Below, piece by piece: positions 26,830 to 36,097 of a stretch of DNA of 64,000 bases; position 1 is the first letter of the stretch; each line of letters opens with the position of its first letter. The notes below the pieces were generated by a model. It had not been told where the DNA came from and ran no database searches. It saw only the letters and a program-made list of their open reading frames with translations. The position numbers and the translations under genes were made by a program. This stretch comes from Aquificota bacterium (GTDB lineage: Bacteria > Aquificota > Aquificia > Aquificales > Aquificaceae), in contig CP076324.1 in assembly GCA_018771605.1 (NCBI GenBank), forward strand, positions 186,001 to 250,000, in the 5' to 3' direction.

Positions 26830-27758
26830 GGATACTCCTTTGGCAGACAGCCTACCTGGGGGACGTGGTCCTTGCCACCCCCCTTATAAAAAGTCTCAAA
26901 AAGAATTTTCCAAAGGCACATATAGCCTTTGTGGGCAGAAGCTTTATAAAAGAACTTCTAAAGGGCTTTGATATAGAGTTAATTCCCTTTGATAAGGGCC
27001 TAAAAGAAAGCTTTGAGATGCTGGAAAAAATAAAAGACTACCATGTGGCCATAAGCCCGCACATATCCGCAAGGACAGCCCTCATCCTTTTTTTCTCCGG
27101 CATACCTATAAGGATTGGCTTTGACAGGTCGGAGTTATCTTGGTTATACACACATAGGATAAAACACCGATGGGACATGCACGAAGTAGACAGAAACTTA
27201 GAACTTTTAAAGCCCCTTGGCATAAAAAACTTTGAAAGGCTTCCTGCTTTGATGGTAGAAGAGGAGGAAAAAAGAAAAGCCATTGAAAAGTTCAATCTTC
27301 CAAGGGAGTTTGTGGTTATATCTCCTTTTTCTAACTTTCCACTAAAGGAGTGGAGCTTGGAAAACTGGCTTGAGCTTGTCAAAAGGATAAGGCTTCCCGT
27401 GGTGGTGGTTGGTAAAGAAAGAGGAGAGGCCTTCAAAGATAGCTCAGTTATAAACCTTGTAGGAAAAACAAGCTTGAGGGAGCTTATGGCCGTCATAAGC
27501 CTCTCAAAGGCTGTAATATCCTGCGATTCCTCCCCTGTGCATATAGCCAACGCCCTTGGCGTGCCAGCCATAAGCATATACACTGCCACCTCACCAGACT
27601 ATGGCTTTTATCCTCTAAAGGGCTACTACCTTAAGCCAGACCTCTGGTGTTCTCCCTGCTCGCCAAACCCAAAAAGGTGCAAAACTGGCACTCAGGCATG
27701 CTTAAACAAAGTTAGGGTAGAAGATGTGCTTGAAAAGCTTGAACTTGTCCTCTCTTGA
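26826..27758 (+). CDS. Glycosyltransferase family 9 (heptosyltransferase-like)
   Basis: 310 residues with the GT9 plan: N-terminal LLWQTAYLGDVVLATPLIKSL, the central PFSNFPLKEWSLENW, GKTSLRELMAVISLSKAVISCDSSPVHIANALGVP, and a Cys-rich tail (LWCSPCSPNPKRC) common in WaaF. It probably adds a heptose to the lipopolysaccharide core. A heptose epimerase gene is at 43704. The 3' end overlaps the convergent rodA/ftsW gene by 67 bases. Confidence 0.88.
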   Translation: MRILLWQTAYLGDVVLATPLIKSLKKNFPKAHIAFVGRSFIKELLKGFDIELIPFDKGLKESFEMLEKIKDYHVAISPHISARTALILFFSGIPIRIGFDRSELSWLYTHRIKHRWDMHEVDRNLELLKPLGIKNFERLPALMVEEEEKRKAIEKFNLPREFVVISPFSNFPLKEWSLENWLELVKRIRLPVVVVGKERGEAFKDSSVINLVGKTSLRELMAVISLSKAVISCDSSPVHIANALGVPAISIYTATSPDYGFYPLKGYYLKPDLWCSPCSPNPKRCKTGTQACLNKVRVEDVLEKLELVLS

Positions 27759-28858
27759 TGGTTTATAACCGACTGGGCTATGCCCAAAAACAGAAGGGAA
27801 GCAAAAAGGTTAGAAGAACCATAGCTTATGAAGGGTAATGCTATACCCTTTGGTGGTATTAGGTTGGAAACCATTGCCATATTCCACAAAAAGGAGAGTG
27901 CAAAGTTTATGGCTATGCCAAAGAGAAGGAGCTTTTCCATAGGTTCATACATCCTTAGAGAATACCAGAATAATCTACCTATGAGAAGGCAGTAAAGGAC
28001 AATAACCATAAATATCCCCAAAAATCCCATCTCCTCACCTATAACAGCCATAATATAGTCCGTGTCAGATGCAGGCAAGGCTCCCAGCTTTTGAACACCT
28101 TGACCTATTCCCACGCCCATAAGACCACCCCTTGCAAGGGCATAAAGGGACTGTATTATCTGGTATCCACTGTCCTCTGGGTCAAGGAAAGGGTCCTTCC
28201 ACGCAGAAAGCCTTTCGGCCACATAGCCCTTTGATGTAAGAATGTAGTATATGACAGTAAACATTAAGGGAAGCACTGCAAGATAAACCTTTTTTGGAAC
28301 ACCACCTACATATACCATTAAAGCAGTCATCAACAGAATAAAAACTGCACCCCCTTTGTCTGGTTGCAAAAGCAGAAGGAAGGCAATAAGAAAAGGGAAA
28401 AACAAAGCCCATAAAAGATTTTTCCATTGTCTTAAGTTGCCCTTTCGTACTATGTAGTAAGACAGAAATATAACAAGGCTTATCTTTGCGAACTCCAAAG
28501 GTTGTATGCTTGTGCCAAAAAGCCAACGGTCTACAGCTCTGCCAGATATGAACTTCTTCATAAGCACGGCTATTAAGCTCAAAACAGTAAGTCCTATAAG
28601 GAGGTAAGGAACTATACCTTTCATAAAAAGCCTATAATCTACCCTTGCCAATATATTAGCTATATAAAGACCCAAGAAAAACACAACGAGTTGAAAGATC
28701 GGTTTTTTATAAAGGGAAAAGGTAGAGTAAGAATCCATAAAGTAAGGCACCACATTAATGCTTATTATGGCAGTCTCTCCTATTATAAAGAGGGCAAACA
28801 GGCTAAGGATAATCCATCCATCCCAGTGTTTAAGCACAATAGATAAAAGTATACACAA
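27692..28858 (-). CDS. RodA/FtsW family peptidoglycan polymerase
   Basis: 388 residues with about ten membrane segments. It has the conserved DTDYIMAVIGEEMGFLG (~275-290) and the late FISYGSSNLFASL (~345). RodA and FtsW are lipid II polymerases paired with class B PBPs; the short loop pattern does not settle which. The first possible start is TTG at 28858 and a GTG follows at 28837; neither has a clear ribosome-binding site. The C-terminal ~20 codons overlap the GT9 gene on the other strand. Confidence 0.9.
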   Translation of the reverse strand: MCILLSIVLKHWDGWIILSLFALFIIGETAIISINVVPYFMDSYSTFSLYKKPIFQLVVFFLGLYIANILARVDYRLFMKGIVPYLLIGLTVLSLIAVLMKKFISGRAVDRWLFGTSIQPLEFAKISLVIFLSYYIVRKGNLRQWKNLLWALFFPFLIAFLLLLQPDKGGAVFILLMTALMVYVGGVPKKVYLAVLPLMFTVIYYILTSKGYVAERLSAWKDPFLDPEDSGYQIIQSLYALARGGLMGVGIGQGVQKLGALPASDTDYIMAVIGEEMGFLGIFMVIVLYCLLIGRLFWYSLRMYEPMEKLLLFGIAINFALSFLWNMAMVSNLIPPKGIALPFISYGSSNLFASLLFLGIAQSVINHQERTSSSFSSTSSTLTLFKHA

Positions 28859-28890
28859 GGGAGTGAAAGGTGTATAATATATTATTGTGA

Positions 28891-28966
28891 TCCGGGGTAG
28901 CTCAACGGGCAGAGCAGGCGGCTGTTAACCGTCAGGTTGGGGGTTCGAGTCCCTCCCCCGGAGCCA
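28891..28966 (+). tRNA. tRNA-Asn(GTT)
   Basis: Acceptor TCCGGGG/CCCCGGA, anticodon loop CTGTTAA (anticodon GTT), T-loop TTCGAGT, discriminator G and encoded CCA at 28964-28966. TATAAT lies at 28873-28878. minC begins 11 bases after the tRNA with no terminator, so minCDE may be transcribed through the tRNA gene. Confidence 0.95.
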
Positions 28967-28977
28967 TAAAAGACATC

Positions 28978-29547
28978 ATGATAGAAATAAAGGGTATTAC
29001 TCTCCCCGTCCTGTTGGTAGAGATAAAGGAAAAAGGTAATATTGACAACATTGTGGAGGAAATAAAGAAAAGGATATCCTCTAAACTCTTTGAAGGTAGC
29101 TATGTACTCATAGACGGCAAAGGTCTACTGGAAAAGGAAGAAATAGAAAAGATAGAAAGCGCCCTTGCAAGCAAGGATATAAAAAGCGTCAAAAAAATAA
29201 GCAATCTTGAAACCACCAGAGGAGAAAGGCTTTTAATAGTTCAAAAGCATCTCCGTTCCGGCCAAAGGATAGAACACAATGGAGATATCCTTGTTCTTGG
29301 GGATGTGAATAAGGATGCGCAGGTTATAGCAACTGGTAATATTATAATTATGGGAAAGCTTAGGGGCATTGCCATAGCCGGAGCTTTGGGCGATGAAAAG
29401 GCGGTGGTGGTGGCCCTTGAAATGGAACCACAACAGATAAGAATAGGTAAAAAAGTAGCCATAATGAACGAAGAAGAAAGGAAATCTCCCGGCTATCCGG
29501 AGGTTGCAAAGATTGAGGATGGGAGTATAATACTTGAGAGGGTATAA
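28978..29547 (+). CDS. minC: Septum site-determining protein MinC
   Basis: 189 residues, somewhat short. N-terminal FtsZ-inhibiting domain (1-85) and C-terminal beta-helix with GQRIEHNGDILVLGDVNKDAQVIATGNIIIMGKLRGIAIAG (~98-135 region), the hallmark of MinC. It blocks FtsZ rings away from mid-cell together with MinD. There is no ribosome-binding site before the ATG, only the tRNA end. It is followed by minD without a gap. Confidence 0.95.
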   Translation: MIEIKGITLPVLLVEIKEKGNIDNIVEEIKKRISSKLFEGSYVLIDGKGLLEKEEIEKIESALASKDIKSVKKISNLETTRGERLLIVQKHLRSGQRIEHNGDILVLGDVNKDAQVIATGNIIIMGKLRGIAIAGALGDEKAVVVALEMEPQQIRIGKKVAIMNEEERKSPGYPEVAKIEDGSIILERV

Positions 29548-30336
29548 ATGAGTAGAGTGTTTGTAGTTACTTCTGGAAAGGGAGGTGTAGGAAAGACAAC
29601 CATAACTGCCAATCTAAGCGTTGCCCTTGCAAGCCTTGGCAGAAAAGTGCTTGTGGCGGATGCGGACATAGGCCTTAGAAATCTTGATATGATACTGGGT
29701 CTGGAAAACCGTATAGTTTATGACGTGCTTGATGTTTTGGAAGGCAGGGTAGATTTTCATAAGGCTTTAGTTAGAGATAAAAGGGGTCTTAGCCTTTGGC
29801 TACTTCCCGCAAACCAAACAAAGAACAAGGACGCCATAGACAAAGATAAGTGGGTAGAGCTTATAAACACCATAAGGGAATCCAATGAATACGATTACAT
29901 ATTCATAGATTCACCAGCTGGCATTGAAAGGGGCTTTCAGATAGCTTCTCTTCCAGCGGATGTGGCCTTAGTGGTGGTAAACCCAGAAGTTTCTTCTATT
30001 AGAGATGCGGACAGGGTAATAGGACTATTGGAAAACATGGGCAAAAAGGAATCCTACTTTGTTATAAACAGGATAAAGTGGGAAAGTGTAAAAAAAGGAG
30101 AGATGCTTTCGGTGGAGGACATAGTGGATATACTCAAAGTGGAGCCAATAGGCATAGTGCCAGAAGAACCAAAGCTTATAGACTTTACCAACAGGGGAGA
30201 ACCAATAGTGTTATTCGGAGAATACAATGCCTCAAAGGCCATAATGGACATGGCAAGAAGGATTGAAGGTGAGGACGTTCCTATGGTAAGATATGGTGAG
30301 AAAAAGAGCTTCTTTGAAAAGCTCTTTGGGAGATAA
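29548..30336 (+). CDS. minD: Septum site-determining ATPase MinD
   Basis: 262 residues. Deviant Walker A GKGGVGKTT (10-18) with the signature Lys, DADIGLRNLD (~40), and FIDSPAGIE (~118). The C-terminal FFEKLFGR is a short amphipathic helix for membrane binding, typical of MinD. It carries MinC to the membrane and is released by MinE, next in the operon. Confidence 0.97.
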   Translation: MSRVFVVTSGKGGVGKTTITANLSVALASLGRKVLVADADIGLRNLDMILGLENRIVYDVLDVLEGRVDFHKALVRDKRGLSLWLLPANQTKNKDAIDKDKWVELINTIRESNEYDYIFIDSPAGIERGFQIASLPADVALVVVNPEVSSIRDADRVIGLLENMGKKESYFVINRIKWESVKKGEMLSVEDIVDILKVEPIGIVPEEPKLIDFTNRGEPIVLFGEYNASKAIMDMARRIEGEDVPMVRYGEKKSFFEKLFGR

Positions 30337-30338
30337 GA

Positions 30339-30581
30339 ATGATATGGGACCTACTTTTCAATAGAGGGAAGAGCAAGGAGGAGGCTAAAAAAAGATTGAC
30401 TTTAGTTTTATCTTATGAAAGGAAGGGACTTCCGCCAAACTTTGTTGACCGCCTTAGGGATGACCTCATATCTGTTTTCTCTAAATACCCTCAGTTTGAA
30501 GTAAAAAGGATTGAAGTGGATATAAGAAGAGAAAGGGAGGGCTTTGACGAACTTTGGATAAGTATCCCCTTTAAGCAATGA
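30339..30581 (+). CDS. minE: Cell division topological factor MinE
   Basis: 80 residues. N-terminal membrane/MinD-binding part (MIWDLLFNRGKSKEEAKKRL, residues 1-20) followed by the beta-strand dimerisation domain (FEVKRIEVDIRRERE). It stimulates MinD ATPase and gives the pole-to-pole pattern. It overlaps the following HAD gene by four bases. Confidence 0.93.
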   Translation: MIWDLLFNRGKSKEEAKKRLTLVLSYERKGLPPNFVDRLRDDLISVFSKYPQFEVKRIEVDIRREREGFDELWISIPFKQ

Positions 30582-31375
30582 AAAGGCCCGTTATACTCCT
30601 TGACCTTGACGGTGTGCTTGTAAAAGACAAGGCGTTAAACCCTTTCCCAGATACTCATAGCTTTCTTAATGGTATTAGAAGCCTTAACATACCTTTCAGG
30701 GTGGTCTCTAACAACTCCACAAGGCCTCCAAAAAAGATATTGGAGGAGCTAAAAAATAAAGGCATAGAGTTAAGAGAAGATGAATTCATATCACCCCTAT
30801 CCATACTGGGAGATTATCTAAAAGAAAAAGGCATAAAAAGGGTTTTCTTCATAGGCATGCCCGTTGTAAGGGAATATCTTTTGGACCTCGGTTTTGAGGT
30901 GCTTGAGGATTATAGAGTGGATGCGGTGGTAATAGCTCAGGACAGAAGCATAGACTTCAAAAAGCTAAAGCTTGCTACTTCCGCAGTCTTTTTGAACGGT
31001 GCAAGGATAGTTCCTGTAAATTTAAGCAGGATAGTTAAGGATGATGATGGATTGTATTTTCCGGGTGCTGGGTCCATAGCTATTTCCATAGCCCATGCAT
31101 GCAACTACAAGGAAGATATACCCAATCTGGGCAAGCCCTCCAAAGAGTTTATAGAACATGCTCTAAAAGGGCTTAAAGGAGAAGAAGTATATCTTGTAAG
31201 CGACGATATATACACAGACCTAATGGGGGCAAAGGATTTGGGAATAAAGACAGTTTTTATGACAACAGGTAAATATAGAGATGAGGAGTTAAAAAAGGCA
31301 AGCTTTAGCCCAGACCTTGTTTTTAACAGCTTGGAAGACCTACTGCAACACCTTTACAAAGCTATTCTTCCTTAG
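30578..31375 (+). CDS. HAD-superfamily phosphatase of the NagD type
   Basis: 265 residues. Motif I LLDLDGVLVKD (7-17), motif II VVSNNST, a C2-type cap with FFIGMPVVREYLLDLGF, and the late KPSKEF and VSDDIYTDLMGAKDLGIKT. This is the NagD/phosphoglycolate phosphatase layout; phosphoglycolate or another small sugar phosphate is possible. It ends the minCDE operon and overlaps the convergent SurA-like gene by 36 bases. Confidence 0.85.
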   Translation: MKRPVILLDLDGVLVKDKALNPFPDTHSFLNGIRSLNIPFRVVSNNSTRPPKKILEELKNKGIELREDEFISPLSILGDYLKEKGIKRVFFIGMPVVREYLLDLGFEVLEDYRVDAVVIAQDRSIDFKKLKLATSAVFLNGARIVPVNLSRIVKDDDGLYFPGAGSIAISIAHACNYKEDIPNLGKPSKEFIEHALKGLKGEEVYLVSDDIYTDLMGAKDLGIKTVFMTTGKYRDEELKKASFSPDLVFNSLEDLLQHLYKAILP

Positions 31376-32182
31376 CCTTTCAATAAGCTCCTGTTTCCTT
31401 TGTTCTATTTTCCTTAAAAGTATCTCCTGTTTTATCTCTTCTATATCCTTATCCTGCGAAGTGTTTTCCTCCGATATGACCCTTGCTATGTATATATGGT
31501 CCTTGTCCTCCGCCATTACTATCTCACCGGCCTTAGCACGCCACACCTCTCTGTCAAGAGCTTCTACAAGATCCCCCTTACTTACCTTAAGCTTCTCCAA
31601 ACTTAGCCCCATTTCTTTGGCCATTGATTCCAATGTTTTCGATGGACTAAATACATTTTTTAGTTTGTCTGCATCCTTTTTATCCACCACAAGAAGTTCT
31701 ATATTTTTCAATATTTTTATATCGCCTTTTTTCAATTTTTCCAGTTCAACCTCCATATCGGAAACCTTTATCTCTCTTCCTAAAAAAGCTATAAGGCCCT
31801 GGGTAGCCAGAAGTTCTTTTTCCAAGAACCTCCTCAGGTCCTGAATTGTAAGATTTTCCTTTGCAAGTTCCCTTGCCAACCCTTCAAGATCTGTCCCGTT
31901 TGCCTTTGCTATGTTTTGAATAGTTCCATCTATTAGTTCTTGAGGCACCTGAAGGCCCTTACCTATAAGGAATTGATACAAAAGCATGTGTTCTACAAGC
32001 TTATCCACAACCTGTTTTTTTGTTAGGCCTTCATAAAAAAGCATGCCCATCTTTACATCACTTTCCAGTATTGGCTCTGAATTAACAGAAGCCACAACCC
32101 TATCTACAAGGACCGCAGAAAAGCTTATAGCTGTCCAAAGTAAAACTCCACAGAGTACCTTTTTAAAGCTTCCTGAAACCAT
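31340..32182 (-). CDS. SurA-like periplasmic chaperone without a PPIase domain
   Basis: 280 residues with a signal-like start (KVLCGVLLWTAISFSA). The SurA N-terminal domain is present (VDRVVASVNSEPILESDV, LVEHMLLYQFLIGKGLQVP). The region after ~150 does not show a clear parvulin domain. It probably carries outer-membrane proteins through the periplasm, with the next gene as partner. Its first 19 codons overlap the gene upstream, which encodes the active-looking relative. Confidence 0.75.
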   Translation of the reverse strand: MVSGSFKKVLCGVLLWTAISFSAVLVDRVVASVNSEPILESDVKMGMLFYEGLTKKQVVDKLVEHMLLYQFLIGKGLQVPQELIDGTIQNIAKANGTDLEGLARELAKENLTIQDLRRFLEKELLATQGLIAFLGREIKVSDMEVELEKLKKGDIKILKNIELLVVDKKDADKLKNVFSPSKTLESMAKEMGLSLEKLKVSKGDLVEALDREVWRAKAGEIVMAEDKDHIYIARVISEENTSQDKDIEEIKQEILLRKIEQRKQELIERLRKNSFVKVLQ

Positions 32183-32949
32183 CTTTGAAAGACCTCCTGC
32201 CTTTTTTCTCTGAGAAGCTTTTCCCTAACTATAGGCTTTGCCTCCTCAAGTGGCATTATACCACTTCCCCTCTTTTCTGCCACTCTAAAGATAACATAAA
32301 CTCCACCCACCTCTATAGGTTTTGTGGTCTTACCCACCTCATAGGGGTATAGCTGTCTTCTTACTATCTCCGGCAAGGTCTGTATGGAATACCACATGGG
32401 CTGGCCCTTTTTTATCTCCCTATCTTCCTTTACCGTAATTCCGTTGGCAAGGTTGTAGTATAGCTCATTAGCCCTATCAAGGTTGTCTACAGAATACCTT
32501 TCAAGTAAAACCTGGGCTGGAAGCTTGAATTCCCTTAGATTGAGGTAATAATAGGCAGTAATCTGTCCATCTTTTATATCCATATTCCCAGCTATCCTAT
32601 CTATGATCTTTTGCGTGAGAATCTCCGTGTATAAAAACTCCTTGGCTATATTACTTAACCTTTTGCTTCCCACGTGCTTTTCCACATAGTCCTCAAATTC
32701 TGCATTTGAGACCGAAAGCCCCATACGTTTTGCTTCCATCATTATTATCTTACTTCTCACATACTCTACCAAAAACTCTTGCAGGTCCCTGGAAGTTGCC
32801 CTTGCAATGGGAAGATGAAGGATCTCCCTCCAATAAGCACCAAAGGCCTCCCTTACCTCCTCTGAAGTTATAACCTCCTTGTCTATGCGTGCAACTACCT
32901 TGGCAAAGGAAAAGCTTATAAGGAAAAGTAAAATCAAAAATCTTACCAT
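32125..32949 (-). CDS. SurA/PrsA-like peptidyl-prolyl isomerase
   Basis: 274 residues: signal peptide (MVRFLILLFLISFSFA), SurA-type N-terminal helices (VVARIDKEVITSEEVREAF), then a parvulin-like PPIC region (~160-245: EVGKTTKPIEVGGVYVIFRVAEKRGSG). It acts on folding of exported proteins. It is divergent from the BASS transporter, with 18 bases between the start codons, and is followed by its paralogue in an overlapping arrangement. Confidence 0.82.
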   Translation of the reverse strand: MVRFLILLFLISFSFAKVVARIDKEVITSEEVREAFGAYWREILHLPIARATSRDLQEFLVEYVRSKIIMMEAKRMGLSVSNAEFEDYVEKHVGSKRLSNIAKEFLYTEILTQKIIDRIAGNMDIKDGQITAYYYLNLREFKLPAQVLLERYSVDNLDRANELYYNLANGITVKEDREIKKGQPMWYSIQTLPEIVRRQLYPYEVGKTTKPIEVGGVYVIFRVAEKRGSGIMPLEEAKPIVREKLLREKRQEVFQRWFQEALKRYSVEFYFGQL

Positions 32950-32967
32950 CTGGTATATTATAGCAAT

Positions 32968-33858
32968 ATGGAAGCCATCTTAAGCCTTACTATTATATTG
33001 GTCTTTAGCTTTCTTGGTATATACATGAAAGAATTCTTTATAGGTCTTAAACCCTTTGTGGTTCCCATGCTTGCTTTTGTAATGCTTAGTATGGGTCTGA
33101 CCATGAAGGCTTATGATTTTATGGAAACCTTAAAAAAGCCCTTTAGAATATTCTATGCGGCGCTTCTTCAATTTACCATAATGCCCTTCCTTGGATATTT
33201 TCTTGCAAAAATCCTAAGTGTAAACACAGAATTGACCGTAGGGACAGTGCTTGTAGGCTCTGCCCCTGGTGGGACCGCTTCTAATGTTATAACCTACCTT
33301 TCCAAGGGAGACTTGGCCTATTCGGTAAGTATGACCACCTTTTCTACCCTCATCTCCCCCATTTTGACCCCGCTTCTCACCTACCTTTTGGTAGGAAAAA
33401 AAGTGGATGTGCCAGTGATGGATATGCTCAGGGACCTAATTTTTATAGTCGTATTGCCCGTAGCTATTGGCATATTCATAAAAAGGTTCCTTCCATCCAC
33501 AAAAGCCTTTGAAAAGGTCCTGCCCTATATGGCAATAGTTGCCATAGGTATAATAATTGCCGTGGTGCTTGCGCTAAACTCTGAAAGGTTAAGGGACCTT
33601 AGCATGCAGGTGTTCCTTCTTGTATCCCTTCATAACCTTTTTGGTTTTCTCCTTGGTTATATCTTTGGTTTGCTTGCAGGCCTTGATAAGGTAAGGGCAA
33701 AGACCCTATCCATAGAAGTTGGCATTCAAAACTCTGGACTTGCTGTGGTGCTTGCCCTAAAGTACTTTTCTCCCTTGTCCGCCTTGCCTGGAGCCTTGTT
33801 TAGCTTAGTGCAAAATATAAATGGCCTACTTCTCTCCGCTTTATACAGAAGGCTATGA
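32968..33858 (+). CDS. Bile acid:sodium symporter family (BASS) transporter
   Basis: 296 residues, about ten membrane segments. It has the family hallmarks GSAPGGTASNVITYLSKGD (~93-111) and the late SIEVGIQNSGLAVVLAL (~249-265), which line the sodium sites. The substrate in bacteria is often an organic acid such as pyruvate or pantoate. TATTAT is six bases before the ATG and there is no ribosome-binding site. Confidence 0.92.
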   Translation: MEAILSLTIILVFSFLGIYMKEFFIGLKPFVVPMLAFVMLSMGLTMKAYDFMETLKKPFRIFYAALLQFTIMPFLGYFLAKILSVNTELTVGTVLVGSAPGGTASNVITYLSKGDLAYSVSMTTFSTLISPILTPLLTYLLVGKKVDVPVMDMLRDLIFIVVLPVAIGIFIKRFLPSTKAFEKVLPYMAIVAIGIIIAVVLALNSERLRDLSMQVFLLVSLHNLFGFLLGYIFGLLAGLDKVRAKTLSIEVGIQNSGLAVVLALKYFSPLSALPGALFSLVQNINGLLLSALYRRL

Positions 33859-34502
33859 AAAGGCTTACAGTCATTTTTATACCTTTTCTATTTTCCTGTT
33901 CTGTTATGGTGAGGGAAGCTTCCAAAGAAGAACATCTTAGGGTAAGCTGTCCAACCATTATACGAACAGAAGGTTTTTATTGTGATGGTGAAAGGGCATA
34001 TAGCAACGCAGTTCAAAGTGGAAGCAGGGTAAAGATAGAAAACCTTTTAACTGGAAGAAGTATAACCATAGCCGTTTTTAGAAAGGAGGACGTAAAAGGC
34101 ATATGCGTGCCGGATAGGTTTAGAGGTCTTCTCGGGCCAGCTCCATTCCCAGCAAGGCTTGAGGTTCAAAGGTGTGGAGTAGATGATATTAGAACCTGCC
34201 CAGCCTATATAAGGGGTCCTGCCAGTTATTATGCCGAACAATACCACAAAAGAGAAACTCCCTATGGTATTCCCTATGACATGCATGGTTTATATGCGGC
34301 AAGCCCAAACTTGCCCCTCGGTAGCCTTTTAAGGGTAAAAAACTTAAAAAACGGTAGAGAAGCCACGGTAAAAGTGATAGATAGGGGACCTTTTAAAGGC
34401 AATAGGGTGCTTGACCTTTCCTATGCTGCCGCCAGGGAGCTTGATATGATAAAGGATGGAGTTGTAGAGGTAGAGGCAAGGGTGCTAAGGTGTGGAGACT
34501 AA
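33855..34502 (+). CDS. RlpA-like lipoprotein
   Basis: 215 residues. Lipobox FLFSC at about residues 11-15. An N-terminal Cys-containing segment (16-115) has no clear family, then a double-psi beta-barrel with GPASYYAEQYHKRETPYG, the conserved DRGPF (~185) and RVLDLSYAAARELD. It is related to the RlpA-like protein at 21705. Probably an outer-membrane lytic transglycosylase for septal glycan strands. It overlaps both neighbours by four bases. Confidence 0.85.
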   Translation: MKRLTVIFIPFLFSCSVMVREASKEEHLRVSCPTIIRTEGFYCDGERAYSNAVQSGSRVKIENLLTGRSITIAVFRKEDVKGICVPDRFRGLLGPAPFPARLEVQRCGVDDIRTCPAYIRGPASYYAEQYHKRETPYGIPYDMHGLYAASPNLPLGSLLRVKNLKNGREATVKVIDRGPFKGNRVLDLSYAAARELDMIKDGVVEVEARVLRCGD

Positions 34503-34990
34503 GGGGTGTGTGGTGGATAAACTATAAGCATAACCCTTCCCATCTTTGACCAAAGCCTATCAAGGTCTTTTGCCTCCATGCTTTTTGACTCCTCATAGCC
34601 CGTATGCACAAAAAATTTACCTCCTTCATAGCCAACTACCACCATATAGTGGGGTATGCTTACAAAAAAACTTCCCAAATCAACGAGGATAATGGGAGGG
34701 ATACCCTTGTCTATTAGGACCTTTAAATCCTCAAGGGTGCCTTGTCTTGTCTCAGCTTTTAGCCCAAGAGATTTGACATAGTTTTCCAAGTCTGTTATAA
34801 GAGCTCCTTTGAGCTTTGGATTATACACCTTTTCCGCTATAGCCTCTTGGGAAAGGGATATGCCATAAAAGCCAAGAACAGAGCTTAAAGAGGCAGGACC
34901 ACAGAACTGGTCCTTTTGCTTTACAAAAGGCGCTTCAAGGCTTTTTGAGTATATAAAAAGGGGGAAAAGGAGGAGCAGGAAAAAGGTCAC
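34499..34990 (-). CDS. C39-like cysteine peptidase
   Basis: 163 residues with a signal peptide (MTFFLLLLFPLFIYS). The Cys is in QFCGPASLSSVL (~29-31) and the His in PHYMVVVGYEGG (~117), as in C39 double-glycine peptidases. It forms a four-base overlapping pair with the PA2779-type gene upstream, a combination also seen in Pseudomonas (PA2778/PA2779) and other proteobacteria, where the function is unsettled. Confidence 0.85.
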   Translation of the reverse strand: MTFFLLLLFPLFIYSKSLEAPFVKQKDQFCGPASLSSVLGFYGISLSQEAIAEKVYNPKLKGALITDLENYVKSLGLKAETRQGTLEDLKVLIDKGIPPIILVDLGSFFVSIPHYMVVVGYEGGKFFVHTGYEESKSMEAKDLDRLWSKMGRVMLIVYPPHTP

Positions 34991-35376
34991 CTTATTATGA
35001 TTTCTTTGTTGAGAAGCTTTAGGAGTATAACAAGGAGTATGGCAACCACAAGGATGCCTATGGCCAAGCCTATACCATCCCCACCTGCCAAAACCCTATC
35101 GGATGCCTTTGCAAGCATGTGTATTTGTTCATCGCTTAGTTGAGAGAGTTTTTGTTCCACTTCTTCCTTTGTAAGTCCATATGCCTTTAGCTTCTCTTGA
35201 AGCTCTTTGCTTTCAAGGACCCTTTGGACCTTGGCAAGGTCCTCTTCCCTCTTTATAATCTCTTCTGAAGCAGGCTTGGAGCTTACAAGTCCAGCCACGG
35301 CAGGAGCAGAGTTAAAGGTGAAGAACCATCCTGCCACACCCAACACCAAAAGTGGCCTCCTAAAAAACCTTAGCAT
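34987..35376 (-). CDS. PA2779-family small membrane protein
   Basis: Start at the ATG at 35376, which has AAGGAGGTG upstream; a GTG two codons earlier is too close to it. 129 residues: N-terminal hydrophobic segment, a helical region (EEDLAKVQRVLESKELQEKL, LTKEEVEQKLSQLSDEQIHMLA) and a C-terminal membrane segment (GLAIGILVVAILLVILL). This is the layout of the PA2779 family, which is coupled to a C39 peptidase as here. Confidence 0.8.
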   Translation of the reverse strand: MLRFFRRPLLVLGVAGWFFTFNSAPAVAGLVSSKPASEEIIKREEDLAKVQRVLESKELQEKLKAYGLTKEEVEQKLSQLSDEQIHMLAKASDRVLAGGDGIGLAIGILVVAILLVILLKLLNKEIIIR

Positions 35377-35405
35377 GTCCACACCTCCTTTTTGCGTTAA
35401 TTATA

Positions 35406-36053
35406 TCAAAAGTCTTCAACGTTTGGGTTAAAAGGCAAAGTCCCGTATTGAGCGCCTTCTACTATAACCTTTCTACCTTCCACCTTTACCCTACCCTCTG
35501 CCATCCACTTGACCGCCTGCGGTAGTATTCTATGCTCATGAAAAAGGATTCTTTGAGAAAGGCTCTCTTCCGTATCCTCCGGAAGCACTGGCACGCAAGC
35601 CTGAACTATAACAGGACCATTATCAAGCTCTTGCGTAACAAAATGGACAGTACAGCCTGTTATCTTTGAACCATAGTCAAGGGCTTGTTTTTGGGCATTT
35701 AGGCCCTGGAAGGCTGGGATTAGGGAAGGATGTATGTTTATAACTTTCATAGGAAAGGCGCTTAGAAAAGTGGCAGAAAGCACCCTCATAAAGCCCGCAA
35801 GCACCACTAATTCCACACCCGCCTCTTTTAGGGCTTCTACCATAGCCAGTTCAAAGGCCTCTTTACTTTGAAAATCTTTCCGCTTTATCACCTTGTATGG
35901 TATATGATGCCTTATGCACCTGTCTATTGCCTGAACGCCTTCCTTATCCGATATGACTAAGGATATTTTACTTTTTAGCTTTCCCCTTTCTATGGCATCT
36001 ATAATGGCTTGGAGGTTTGACCCTCGCCCAGATACAAGCACGCCTAAATTCAT
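35406..36053 (-). CDS. purN: Phosphoribosylglycinamide formyltransferase (PurN)
   Basis: 215 residues: [16 protein letters not shown] at the start for the GAR site, catalytic [13 protein letters not shown] with Asn and His (~105-115) and [18 protein letters not shown] with the Asp. It adds a formyl group from 10-formyl-THF in purine synthesis. It is divergent from hpf with 44 bases between. Confidence 0.96.
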   Translation of the reverse strand: MNLGVLVSGRGSNLQAIIDAIERGKLKSKISLVISDKEGVQAIDRCIRHHIPYKVIKRKDFQSKEAFELAMVEALKEAGVELVVLAGFMRVLSATFLSAFPMKVINIHPSLIPAFQGLNAQKQALDYGSKITGCTVHFVTQELDNGPVIVQACVPVLPEDTEESLSQRILFHEHRILPQAVKWMAEGRVKVEGRKVIVEGAQYGTLPFNPNVEDF

Positions 36054-36097
36054 GCTATTATATTCTATCCTAATACAAGGCTAAAAGGAGGCTTAGA

